A stretch of 64,000 nt of DNA from positions 1,364,131-1,428,130 of the forward strand of contig KB445798.1 in NCBI GenBank assembly GCA_000320605.2, given 5' to 3'. Every line of letters begins with the position of its first letter. Position 1 is the first letter of the stretch. Under the pieces are notes generated by a model, which worked only from the letters and a program-made list of their open reading frames with translations, was not told the DNA's origin and made no database searches. This document shows, in pieces, positions 22,327-32,487 of the stretch. A program made the translations under genes and the position numbers. Source of the stretch: Gelatoporia subvermispora B. Its lineage: Eukaryota > Basidiomycota > Agaricomycetes > Polyporales > Gelatoporiaceae.

Positions 22327-23545
22327 GAAGTTGCGTCTTCTGCAATGCGCATCTCATTCATGGCGTGTGGGAGATTGGTGGCACTCTGAGAAGAGCTGGT
22401 GATGTGCATAGGAACATCATCTGTGGGTCCTTGAAATGCGACCTGGGGTACCATGACTTGATCCTCGTCATTGGGTGGGAGTCCGACAACAGCTTCTGTC
22501 GGAGTATCCAGCTGGTCTATGTTGACAATGTCCGGAAGGATGACCTGCTGGGGTGTAAGTGCGGGTACGCGTGACTGTGTGACGACTTACTTGGACGTCC
22601 TGGTATCTCATTAAACGCAGGACATCGTGCACGGCGAAGTGAGACACGGAGCGGCTGAACTTCTTATTGAAGGAGTACTGGACATTCACTGTGAAGGTGA
22701 CGTCCACGAAATCACCGCGCCGCAGAGCAGTCGGCTGGAGGGCGATCACGGCTCCGGTGGAAGTGAGAGCTTTGACCCCAATGCGGTGTGCGACTACCCA
22801 TTTGCGACCGTTGGCGTATCTGCGGGCACGGCCCGAGGGATCGTCAAGAGATGTTAACTGAATTCCGGGGGGGCGGTGTACGGGAGTGATCTGGGATGGA
22901 AATGAGCTTCGTGTTACACAAGGACATCGATACTAACCCGACTAAACACCGGGCGGGCGAAGGTGAGTTCGCCTTGCGTGACTTCTTCGGCCAGAGACTG
23001 CTCCCCTAATGAGTCGCTCACAAAGCTCTGTAGTTCGCGGACAGCGTGCCACTGCACGGCAAATGCCTCCTGTGCTCGGTCGTTCCCTCCTATCAATGTA
23101 ATGTGCTGCGTGGCTCTCGGAAGGTGGTGTTCAGACCTAGTCAAATTGTTTATAGTCACCGAGATGCTAGGAACAAGGAACAGCATACCTGTTCCAATCA
23201 CCTAAAGTCTTCACATTGAAAGAGCCCAGGAACCCTTGGACGTGAACTTTGACTTGGACGACGGCCCGACCAGGCGGAGGGCTCAAGTACGTGAGCATGT
23301 AATGGCGGCGAGGACCAGTGTGATGGTCCCCCTCGTCCGGGGCCTGCAACGTAGCCCACGATGATAACTGGTCGTACTCCGATGGCATGACGCGCCACGG
23401 GTCCTTCAATAACTGTTCGACAGCAACACCGCGCCGGGGGAGTGGGGCAGGCCACAGCTCGCGAACGAATTGTCCATCTTTGCCTGTGCTAGGTCAGAGC
23501 GATGGGAATGGGTCGAGTAACATACTCACCCCGAATAAACGACAT
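22323..23545 (-). CDS. Unrecognised 344-residue protein, element cargo
   Basis: Minus-strand exons 23530-23545, 23189-23483, 22938-23136, 22591-22890, 22323-22547 join in frame with consensus splice sites to 344 residues starting MSFIRG. I do not recognise the family. The protein has a beta-rich centre (for example GDFVDVTFTVNVQYSFNKK) between basic and aromatic stretches (ARRYANGRKWVVAHR), and an acidic, disordered C-terminus. The clean five-exon structure argues that it is a maintained gene rather than chance. Its stop codon overlaps that of the convergent Rep/helicase gene by four bases (22323-22326). The basic beta-rich core would fit a single-strand DNA- or replication-associated accessory, but that is inference from position only. 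Confidence 0.65.
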
Positions 23546-24006
23546 GCCTCTGGTGGGACAGGAAATGTGAGTTTACGTTGTGAACTGTTGCGTGGTTTAG
23601 TGGTTAGACTTAAGGTCGCTGTCGGCCTCAAGGCTGACCAGCTCCGTCAGGCGTCACACGGTCTCTGACCAGGATCGTTGTCAGCCGGCTGTGCAACACT
23701 GCGGAAGCCGGAAATGGGTGAACATGGCGGCGCGGATGCGGGAGGGCGACTATCGGCCCACCTGGAAGTTGGAGATCGAACCGGGGATTCGTCTGCTGGC
23801 GTCGAAAAGGATATGTCAGTTTGAATCGTGACGGGACCACCCAATTTGGGCATCCGCGGCGGCAGACCTGACGGTCGGTCAAAATGTGAATTTTCACATG
23901 CGTGCAGAGATCGACATAAAAGCTCACCTTTGGTCTGCGGGTCAAGGCACTTTCCTTCTGTTCCCATACACTGCTGAAATCCTGCCACTGTTTGTCGATC
24001 ACGAGG
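23546..24006. other. Divergent promoter region in the cassette
   Basis: Lies between the minus-strand 344-residue gene and the plus-strand gene starting at 24007. Long minus frames overlap it but have no motif. It probably holds both promoters. Confidence 0.4.
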
Positions 24007-25265
24007 ATGCCACCTAAACGCAAGTCCACCAAGAAGTCGAAGTGAGTAATCCCGAGTGTTAGCTTTGCGATGTGTGCTGACATTGCGCCACAGGGTGACT
24101 AAAGGGGGGCCCCGTACCGTCACGCCGACTGATGACAGAGTTGTGCCTATGCTGTCTGGCGTGAGTGCCGCAAACGAACCCCAGGACGAAGAGGACGCAC
24201 CATCAGCGACTGTTGTTCCTACAAGTCCTGCTGGTTGGTCGAAGTCACCGTCGCCTATGCCAGTCGCTGTCACTGCAGAGAGGTACGTGGGTTAGACACC
24301 GGAATGGATTGTGGGCTAAGTCCAGCAGGCGCAGGGAGAAAAGCCGCGCTGGTGCGGGTGAACCTGCTCATGGGTGTGTGCGCTCCTTCTCGGGTTCGAT
24401 GTAGTCTGCTAATCTGTCCGACCGAGCGTAGTGTATCCGTGACGCTTCAAGCCCTGTCTGCAAAGCGAAAGGAGGACGAACGAGTTGGCAGCGTTCCTGA
24501 TCCTTACGCTATGCCGGTGAGGTTCGTCTTTGCCTCTGCATTAGAAAAGTGAGTATCCTTGATGGCGCTCTTGCGGGATATTCACATACAGATTAGGCGT
24601 CTCTTCAACATGGTTGCTCATGTGGACGCACACCGCCATGTGTACGCAGTGTCGAAGCTGCCCGTGGAATGTTGATGGGGCAAATGGTCCCGCGACGGGA
24701 ACGATATCAGCCTCAAGCTGACGGGCGACGTCGATCGTGCGATCCCTGTGGCGATATGGATGTTAGCGCAACTCAAGCGATGGAAGTTACGAAACACCCC
24801 CGAGAAGGTTTCCCTCGGTTTCGTACCTCTACGTCAAGTTGACCGCGCCGCCGCTGAAGGTCATTTGGAGCGACTGGCTACAGGTTAGTTGTTATGTCGC
24901 CGGTCGAAGGGGTGTGACCTGACATTTTTTGGGTCGTAGCTCCTCCGGAAGAAGATAAGTCACCGCTGGTGTGGGCTTCTAGGTGGCTTCGCGAGAAGAA
25001 AGGCGGACCGCGCGTCGAATTCGAGAGTGTCTATGACCTGAGACAACCCGTCGCTGAGGGTGAGGAGCTGGAGGAGTACTACGTCGACAGCTTAGCCGAG
25101 GACGACATTGTGCTCGTGGAAGCTCAGGTCGCCCGTTGGTTTGTTGGGCTGAAGTTGTGGAGGACCAGATACAATCTCGAGGCACTGTACTGGATTCATC
25201 GCCCGTTGGAGAACGGAGATGCGTCGCCGGCTAAAAAGGCTAGGATGAGTACGATCGCGATTTAG
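24007..25265 (+). CDS. Unrecognised lysine-rich protein, element cargo, model incomplete
   Basis: The start is well supported: MPPKRKSTKKSK at 24007-24042 splices (GTGAGT ... CACAG) to 24093-24282, reading VTKGGPRTVTPTDDR and a proline/serine/acidic stretch. The last exon is about 24940-25265 (reading APPEEDKSPLVWASRWLREKKGG and ending in AKKARMSTIAI). The middle (about 24320-24900) has good coding frames, such as TERSVSVTLQALSAKRKEDE at 24421-24480, but I could not join all exons in one frame. The product appears basic at the start, acidic in the middle and aromatic near the end. I do not recognise it. It could also be two genes. It is the last gene before the candidate Helitron 3' hairpin. 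Confidence 0.45.
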
Positions 25266-25330
25266 CACCGAATTTGTATGTCTGCAGGGAATCTGGAACG
25301 TATTGAGGTTGCAATGATGCAGCGGGTTTT

Positions 25331-25350
25331 GCCCGAACCATCGGGCGCTA
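25331..25350. other. Candidate Helitron 3' hairpin
   Basis: GCCCGA at 25331-25336 pairs perfectly with TCGGGC at 25341-25346 across an ACCA loop, followed by GCTACGTTA. Helitrons end in a short GC-rich hairpin just before the terminus, and this one lies 65 bases after the last cargo gene and inside the outer hAT end. The usual CTRR end is not seen, so the exact terminus is uncertain. Confidence 0.4.
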
Positions 25351-25366
25351 CGTTATTTTTTACCGT

Positions 25367-25511
25367 GTATTTTACATGACACGTGATATGATTCGGATGT
25401 CCCGTGCCGACAAGTAAAATACATTATATACGCCATGTATATAATAGGTCCGGGGTTGACAATTATTTACATGCAATATCTTACCTCCCGAGAATATTAT
25501 ACCCCACCCTA
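25367..25511. repeat. Right terminal inverted repeat and subterminal motifs
   Basis: GTATTTTAC (25367-25375), its inverse GTAAAATAC (25414-25422), ATTATTTACAT (25462-25472) and the outer 12-base repeat TACCCCACCCTA (25500-25511) mirror the motifs at the left end in inverted order. Confidence 0.75.
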
Positions 25512-25519
25512 GCCGCCCG
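25512..25519. repeat. Right target-site duplication of the large hAT element
   Basis: GCCGCCCG, identical to 7337-7344. Confidence 0.9.
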
Positions 25520-25624
25520 CGGCTGCCACCCAAACCGGCGACTTCAGCTGTGTTAACTTCCACTCCTTTGCCTTCCGTCTTTCCACAATTGTCATCTGCA
25601 CAGACTGTGTGAAATATAGATCGG

Positions 25625-28371
25625 ATGGGAATCCATGGACTGACAACCTATCTACGTGAAAACAAACGTGTCCTCTCAAGGACTCTCAATTTCCACTCTT
25701 CGCAGAGCGATTCAGGTGGTATCACTCAGAGAACACCGGTAGTTGTGGACGGTTGGTCGTGAGTCCAGAATCACAGACGGTACAGAGTGACTGCTAATTG
25801 TTATAATTTGCCTGCCACGGCTACAACCTCTGAAGCTTCATCTACGAGCTCCTTGCACGCGCGGACCTGCCCTGGGTGTACGGCGGAGAATACGAGACCT
25901 TTGCCAAGATCCTCGTGCAGACGATCGATGCCTTGATTAGCACAGGTCTGAATCTATACTTTGTCTTCGACGGACCATACCCATCGCTCAAATTTCCCAC
26001 AATCGTCTCTCGCACGACGCAGACGGGTATCCAGGGCGGCCTCCTCTTCTTCCGTACATCGGCCATCGCCCGCTCCACTTCACGCTTTCTCCATGAAACC
26101 GCCTTGCTTCCCCCGTTGGTCTATGATGTCTGCGTGCGATCACTGCTCGAACTCGTATCAGATGGCTCATCAAAATATATCGGCCGCCTCGAGGTTCACT
26201 TCGCCGACGAAGAGGGCGATCCCTTTGCAGTCGCTCTTGCGGGACGTGTCGGTGCATACGTACTAGGACGTGACTCTGACTTTGTCGTCCTGAATGCCGA
26301 GGGGTACAAGGGCTATATACCTCTCGAGGAGATGGTGTGGACGGGGACAGCTGAGCCTTTGTCTCCCGATGGGAGTGTCTACAGCTCCCTGAGCAGAGAC
26401 ATGTACGATGACGAAGACGAGGATGGCTTCCGCCGCGTCCAGAAACCGAAGGCTCGCAGGCGCGCAGAGGTCGATCGGCGTCTGGGCCGCGGACTCATAC
26501 CTCCGGACGACGCCACCAATGCTCTCTCGGATCTCACCCTCACCTGCGAAGTCTATACCCCTGCTATGTTGGCCAACCACCTGGAGCTACCCGTGTCCGT
26601 TCTGCCGCTCCTCGGTGCACTACTGGGGAACGACTACACGGGCGCACCGGATGACACATCCCCAACGGCGTCGCCACATCCTGGCAGCTCTCGGAAGGGG
26701 AAGCTGCAGCATCTTTTCTTCGAGCGCAGGCTCACTCTGCAAGAGCGCATCACACATGTCGCGAGCATACTCCGTTCCATCCTGGCGGAGTCTGTCGCAG
26801 TTGTGGCCCAGACGGCTCGCAAGAGACGCACAAGGCAGATTACGAGCGTCATGGAGCTTATCGACGCCGCGGTGACGGCTCTTCTCATCCGCCCACCAGA
26901 CACTCTTGCGTCAGGCGAGCGTGAGGCGATAGTAGATCGTATTGTGGAGGCGACACTGCAGTATGCGTTGCCGCGGGCTGAAGAATTGGACGATTCTGTA
27001 GATGAGTCATCGATCGGCACAACAGAGGACGGCAGCACGCTGTGGGCTTCGGATGTCTGTGTATTGCATACACCCGAGTCGTGCCCCTTGTTTGCATATC
27101 TTGGTCGACGCGAACTAGCTATTGCCGACCTTGAGACGGGATGCGACGGCCTCGACGACAAGGACGATCCCGAGGCGCACGTGCGGGCTTTGTATGTCGC
27201 GGCTTACCGACGCGGTGTGCTGAACCCTCGAGTCTTGAACGCTCTCAACACTGCATCCAGCTGGCCGCGACTGTTCCTCGAGGATCCGGATAAGGAGAGC
27301 GTTGCACGAAGTATTGGACGGCCTGTCCGGGAATGGGGGTATGCACTGTTAGGAGCAGGCGTGGAACAACAAGTGCCAGAGACGCAGGTGGAGGTGGAAG
27401 AGGTGGTGGCGAGGGAGGACGAGGACGAGGAGGACGAGGACGAGGAGGACGAGGACGAGGAGGACGAGGACGAGCTGATCGACGTCCAAGAGTCCGACGA
27501 TGAGGACCTGCTCGCACCGCTTCGCGGAGCACTACAGCGCCTCGATGTGGGCACGAATGGAGAGCACATACTTCCGCCGGATGCCCTCCCCCATGCCGTA
27601 CCTTCACGGCCCAAAATCATTCTCGAATACGTCCGGCGAGGGACACGACTTGCGGCAGAGGAAGTGATTGTGCCTACATTGTCTGACCTCTTTGACAAGT
27701 TCTCTGTCTCATCTCACGAGCCAACTCGAGCCTCGCTGCCGGTTCAACTAATGTCCGAAGAGGACCGACTGACGTATCTGCTACGTGCACTCGAGTCGGA
27801 CGTCGCGGCAGTCCGAGCGCTGCCGTCGGAAATCCTCATGGCTGTGCTGTCCCTGCGTTGGGTCGTGCGCTCACTGCATGCTCGCGCAAAGGAGAGCGGG
27901 GGCGCGAAAGAACGCATCAAGGAGCGCTGGACAGCAGAGGAGGCAAAAGCCTTCTTGTCAGCATTCTCCGCCCATCCGAACGAGAACAGCCCGGAGGCGC
28001 CGGCTGTGCCCATCGAGGACCGCAACGTGCAGCTCATGGCGCAAATCAGCACTGCGTTCGAGGCAATTGACGGCTTCGCGCAAATCCTGCTCCTCGGCGA
28101 CCGGCTGCCGAACTCGATGTCGCACTTCTCGGGCAGGCGGTTCCATGCGTTCCTGACGGGCGTCCTGCAGGATGTCGGGGATAGCCTACTCCCGAGCGTC
28201 TGGGAGGCGGCTTTATCTGGGCAAGAGAACATGTTTGCACAGGCGAGCAAGGGGAAGAAGAAGGAGCAAAAGGCGTCCGCGCGAGCTGTGCCACCGTCTT
28301 CGAAACGTGGAGGTTCGCGTGCGGGCGCGGCGAAGGGCCTGTACGAGATGCTTGGGGATATGACTATCTAA
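25625..28371 (+). CDS. Asteroid-like XPG/PIN nuclease-fold protein
   Basis: Two exons, 25625-25758 and 25836-28371, give 889 residues. The N-terminus MGIHGLTTYLRENKRVL is the classic XPG/FEN1-family start (MG-x-x-GL), and after the splice the line VVVDGWSFIYELL supplies the first metal-binding Asp. FVFDG, HFADEEGDP and GRDSDFVVLN carry further acidic residues of the PIN-like active site, and GALLGNDYTG is the expected later Asp. This pattern is that of Asteroid-type proteins, whose nuclease activity and targets are not established. A run of repeated Asp/Glu, encoded by a GAGGACGAG tandem repeat, occupies about 27412-27476, and the C-terminus is basic. The gene starts only 113 bases from the right end of the 18-kb element, so that element sits in or near its promoter. 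Confidence 0.85.
27412..27476 (+). repeat. GAGGACGAG coding microsatellite
   Basis: An imperfect repeat of GAGGAC/GAC units encodes a pure Glu/Asp tract in the Asteroid-like protein. The opposite strand reads as a long serine run, which is an artefact of the repeat. Such tracts vary in length between strains. Confidence 0.85.
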
Positions 28372-29202
28372 TGTGGATTAATGGATGTCACCGTATCTGC
28401 GTAGGTTTCCGACTGGTGTAGGATATATGTGCTTCGTAAAACCACTGTACGACCTGATATGTATCATTGCGAATGAGTCTCGTACCGGTGATCCTGAGCA
28501 ACCTCTTGCAGCGTCCATGTGGCTGTGCATGTAATGAATTGGGACCTCTTCCTAGAGTGACAGTGTGATTATTGACATCAGGGAATGGAAGGCGAACACA
28601 CCTCTTCTAGAAATGGCATTTTCGTGAAGTTCACTATACCAGAAAATATTACTTTCCCACGGTGTGTCCACAAACGCCTGGTGACAAGCTCACGTTTCGA
28701 CCGTCATCTCGATTATCCTCCCTCCTCTAATGCATCAGTGTAGTCCTGCCTAGGGATATAAGATTCTGGCGCGCATGGACTGTTCCACGACATAGCATGC
28801 GAAAGGCTTATCGCTCACGTATAAATGCTGACCTGTCGTGGAGAGCCCCACGACAGCGTACAGTCAACATTGTTGATGAAAGGAGCGTCGCATTTGCCCT
28901 AGGCTATACATGGTGGTTCACTGGTAACAATATGACCATTAAATTGTTAAGTCCTGTTTCTCTAGTCACACTCGAAATACGATAACCCTCTCGCGTTTTT
29001 GGGCTGGATTGGATAGTGGCTGACAGTCGAACAACGGCTGACTCGATCACTGGCGCATCGTGTTTTGTGCCAGCCTGTGGTGCGTTGCTCTGCTTATTAG
29101 TGACGCAGTGCTCTAGAACACGCTCGAAACCACACAAAACCGTACTACATCTTGGTCGCCCTCGACGTTCGACGTGCACTCCTGAGTGTTTCCGACCCCG
29201 TC
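28372..29202. other. Intergenic region upstream of aquaporin
   Basis: No supported gene or repeat; short frames only. The last few hundred bases should hold the aquaporin promoter. Confidence 0.45.
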
Positions 29203-30315
29203 ATGTTCAGGTCCAGATCCAGGCAACCCATCTTCTCCAATTTCCGGGTAGACTGTCTTGCTGCACTGTTCGAATTCGTCGGCACTACTGTCTTCCTCCT
29301 TCTTGCGTTTGGTGGCGTACAAGCCAGTCAAGGCGAGAGCGGCAACAGCGATACCTCCTCCACGAATGTGCAACGAGTACTTTACGTATCTCTGTCTTTC
29401 GGGATCAGCCTACTTGTCTCTGCATGGCTCTTCTTCCGTGTGACTGGTGGCCTGTTCAACCCTAATGTCAGTCTCGCCCTCTTTCTAACTGGAGATCTCG
29501 GCCCGGTGCGATTCGTGCTATATAGCATAGCTCAGCTCGTGGGAGGGATCGCTGCGGCCGCTATCATCTTGGCCCTCACTCCTGGCCCGCTCGCATCGAA
29601 GTCAGTGTTCGGGCTCTGTGATGTGTGGCTTTGCTTATCTTATCGATTTCAAGCACATCTCTCCAGCACGGCGTTAATGCCGCCCAAGGTGTCTTCATCG
29701 AGATGTTCGTAACCGCCATTCTCGTCCTCGCGGTTCTCATGCTTGCAGCGGAGAAGCACCATACGACACCGTTCGCTCCGGTAAGTTTATTCAAGAAACT
29801 CTGTGATAATTTGATGCTCACTTGTCTTCAGATCGGAATTGGCCTTACTTGTTTAACTTGTCACATGTGAGAATACTCATTGGCCTCAGAATTTCATGAT
29901 CTGAACTCATTTTCTTGTTAGGTGGGCGGTTTGGTTCACAGGAGGAGGCATGAACACTGCTCGTGCGTTCGGGCCTGCCGTCGTCACAGGATTCCCTTAC
30001 GATAAGCACTGGGTGGTATGTCTGTCTTTACCACTCGAGATAATTCGAATTGACCCCACGCACCACCAGTATTGGGTCGGCCCGTTCCTCGGTTCGCTGT
30101 TGGCCGCCGGATTCTACACCCTGCTCAAACAGTACGTCTGGTCAGGCTCTCCTTATTTCTACGTTGTTCAGCATGCTCTGCACAGCTATCACTACTGGCG
30201 TCTCAACCCAGGCCAAGATGTCATCGTGCCACCCCTTGCGAGGATGCAGACGCAAGGTGTACTCGATGATCCGGGCAATACTACTCGTAACCCAGGCACT
30301 CCGATATTCCATTGA
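29203..30315 (+). CDS. Aquaporin (MIP family) with altered NPA boxes
   Basis: Six exons: 29203-29600, 29654-29780, 29832-29866, 29922-30015, 30070-30131, 30186-30315; 281 residues, the normal length. Six hydrophobic helices are visible, with the family signatures [32 protein letters not shown] and [12 protein letters not shown]. The protein is a membrane channel for water or small solutes. Both half-helix boxes deviate from NPA: the first is NPN and the second NTA (in MNTARAFGP), so selectivity cannot be guessed. The arginine of the selectivity filter is retained (NTAR). The fifth intron is supported because the unspliced reading adds a 54-base insert with consensus ends, while the spliced one gives [15 protein letters not shown]. 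Confidence 0.9.
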
Positions 30316-30466
30316 ATTGTATCTTCATTTACATTTGCATCGGTTTGCCACTTAATGCGCCTTAGAAAGAGATCGCACACTGTATTACAGAGATACCTAT
30401 CCTATCGTAGACTTCAAAAGTCGACGAACTAGCTGCGCGTCTGTCAGAATACCGGCCTCTTCGGAA

Positions 30467-32460
30467 TCAATCCCGAATGAGTGGGATCGCCGACGAACGT
30501 GGTTCGAATTGACAGTCGAATGGAAAGGGGAAGCTGGTATTCGACCTCTTAGTTCTAATTTCACACGACTGAAACGATTACTTACGAAAGAGAGCCGGAG
30601 GTCATCTTCACATCCTTTAATATCGGCTTGCCATCGGGGCCAATAGGAGGACGGATGGTATATGTGTACAGGATGGACACGATTGTCATGAAAAGCGCAT
30701 TGTCTGCAAAGTACCTTCCAGGGCAGATGCTATCGCCGACAAGGGATCAGCTGGAATTTACTCATCGAATATGATAACGCATACCGTCGGCCATAGCCAA
30801 ACGAGGCCGTACTGGGGTCGCGCACAGCCGGATTGAGTTTCCCATCTTTGATGAACCGATCAGGAAAGAATCTCTCGGGGTCAGGATATTCCTCAGGATC
30901 GTGTAAGATAGCCCTGGGAGAGTCAGCTGCGTGGAGGTATGACGTCTGTTCAGTACATACCAGGTATTGGCCATGACGATCGAACCCTTCGGAATCAGAT
31001 AGCCCTCGTATTCGTCGTCCTCAGTAGTCGTGTGTGCGACGCTGAGGGGCAAGACGGGCTGCCAACGTAGGCTTTCCTTCACAATGGCGTTAACGTAAGG
31101 AAGGGACTTGCGGTCGGAAAACTCGGGCAACCGCCCGGACCCGACGACGTCCATCAGTTCGGCGTACGCCTTCTCTTGGATCTCAGGGTAATGAACCATG
31201 GCCATGATGAATGAGGATATCGAAGAAATAACCTTCCCAGAGTATGAGATAACGGCAATCGCTAAAAATCAGGAGAACTCATCGTTTGAGTGTCGCATTT
31301 GAACAAACGGATAACTGATTACTTACCGAGATACGACACTGCAGCAACATTTCCTGATATTTCCTCCTCTTCCTCTCGCAGATCGGGATCTAGCGACGAT
31401 ACCCTATCCAGCATATCGGCGACAATAGACTGGAGCGCGTTGTTATCGTTCTATACATTGTCAGAATTGTACTTATGGAGCTGCTCATCGCGGTGTATAG
31501 CTTACCTGGGATATGGCTTTCTTGGCGGCCGCAAGACCGCGGTCTCGGATGGCTAAGCCATACTTTCGCCACTCATTTGCCTTTCTTCTGAACCCCGCGC
31601 CGGGGAGCCAACTAGGCACGTGCTTGAGGAATGGCATGATGTCAACCCAGAATGACCCAGGGTTCATCGTCTCAGCGACATGCTCCATGGCTGTCTGGTT
31701 GAGCGAAACCAGAGAGTCATCCTTAATCCCGTAGACGACACGTATGATTAGAGTCCCCATTGAGCTGATAATAAACAGAATTCCAGTCTATTGTTGCCTG
31801 TGCCATTCTCACGGAGTACTCACTTTCGGACGTGCTCCAGGTAACTCTTCGGGTCTTCATGAAGCTTCCCCAGCAGGTGCCGAATCTCCTTTAGCTGGTG
31901 CGGCTTGTAATTCTCGACCTGAGACGCATTGAAGTACTGGTGCATCATCCGTCTGTGACGGCGCCACCGAGTGCCGTACCGCATGATGACGAACGACCAC
32001 CCATATCCCATACTGCTCCAGTATTCAACGAGAGCACGATCATCTACGAGAAGAACGCCACTCACAGGAGTAGCATATGAAGGAGGGGCCTGTCGGAGTA
32101 CATGGAAGAACGCTTTTCGAATAAATCGAACGCAGCCTTGGCAGACCCAAGGATTATAAGAGGCGTTCCAAAGAAATTGGCATGCACAATATCCCCTAAA
32201 CATGTTCGTTAGGGTGAGCTCGCAGATACAAACCAAGAAGACCAAATTATACCGTATTTCTTAGACCATTCTGCGTAGGTCAGCCATTGATATGTCGTAG
32301 GTATGTCGAGGGCATTGCCCAGCAGAGGCAGTGGCTTAGGGCCAGGCGGGAGTGGAAGACGGTGAAGTGAAGACCTGCCCCTGTTGTACTTCAGGAGCAA
32401 GACCAGAACAATGCCGGTCAAGAGAGGCACCCAGGTGAATGCAGCAGGGGAAGCAAGCAT
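30467..32460 (-). CDS. Cytochrome P450 monooxygenase
   Basis: Nine minus-strand exons: 32253-32460, 32066-32195, 31824-32015, 31506-31764, 31327-31450, 30961-31261, 30785-30913, 30586-30729, 30467-30533; 517 residues. It has a membrane anchor (FTWVPLLTGIVLVLLL), the proline hinge LPLPPGPKPLPLLGN, the ExxR motif in VKESLRWQP, the PERF-like DPERFFPDRF and the heme loop FGYGRRICPGRYFA with its cysteine ligand, joined by the intron at 30730-30784. It should be an ER-bound, heme-thiolate oxygenase of secondary metabolism or detoxification. The I-helix is odd: where (A/G)Gx(D/E)T(T/S) is expected, the spliced reading is ISYSGKVISS, lacking the acid-alcohol pair for oxygen activation. An in-frame ATG nine codons upstream (32487) is an alternative start. 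Confidence 0.9.
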
Positions 32461-32487
32461 TTTTGGGCGATATCCAACGCCCTGCAT

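Larger units (their letters stand above)
7345..25511. mobile_element. 18.2-kb hAT-bounded element with Helitron-type cargo
   Basis: The ends are 7345-7356 (TAGGGTTGGGTA) and the inverted 25500-25511 (TACCCCACCCTA), matching at 11 of 12 bases and resembling Ac-type hAT termini. They are flanked by the perfect 8-base duplication GCCGCCCG. Shared subterminal motifs support one element. GTATTTTAC paired with its inverse occurs near both ends (7369-7377/7384-7392 and 25367-25375/25414-25422). ATGTAAATAAT at 7452-7462 recurs inverted at 25462-25472. The left third carries the protease-transposase gene (7764-12530). The right two thirds carry a nucleotidyltransferase-like gene, an unrecognised 231-residue gene, the Rep/helicase gene, a convergent 344-residue gene and one further gene. 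The element is far longer than ordinary hAT transposons; the right part may be a nested Helitron. It cannot be autonomous as read, because the transposase is broken. Confidence 0.85.

Noticed and set aside
23647..24273. 208-codon minus-strand frame
   Set aside because: It is antisense to the start of the gene at 24007 and does not join the minus-strand gene, whose first exon at 23545 already explains the data.
27204..27698. Long serine-run frame on the minus strand
   Set aside because: It is the complement of the Glu/Asp repeat in the Asteroid-like gene and has no motif of its own.
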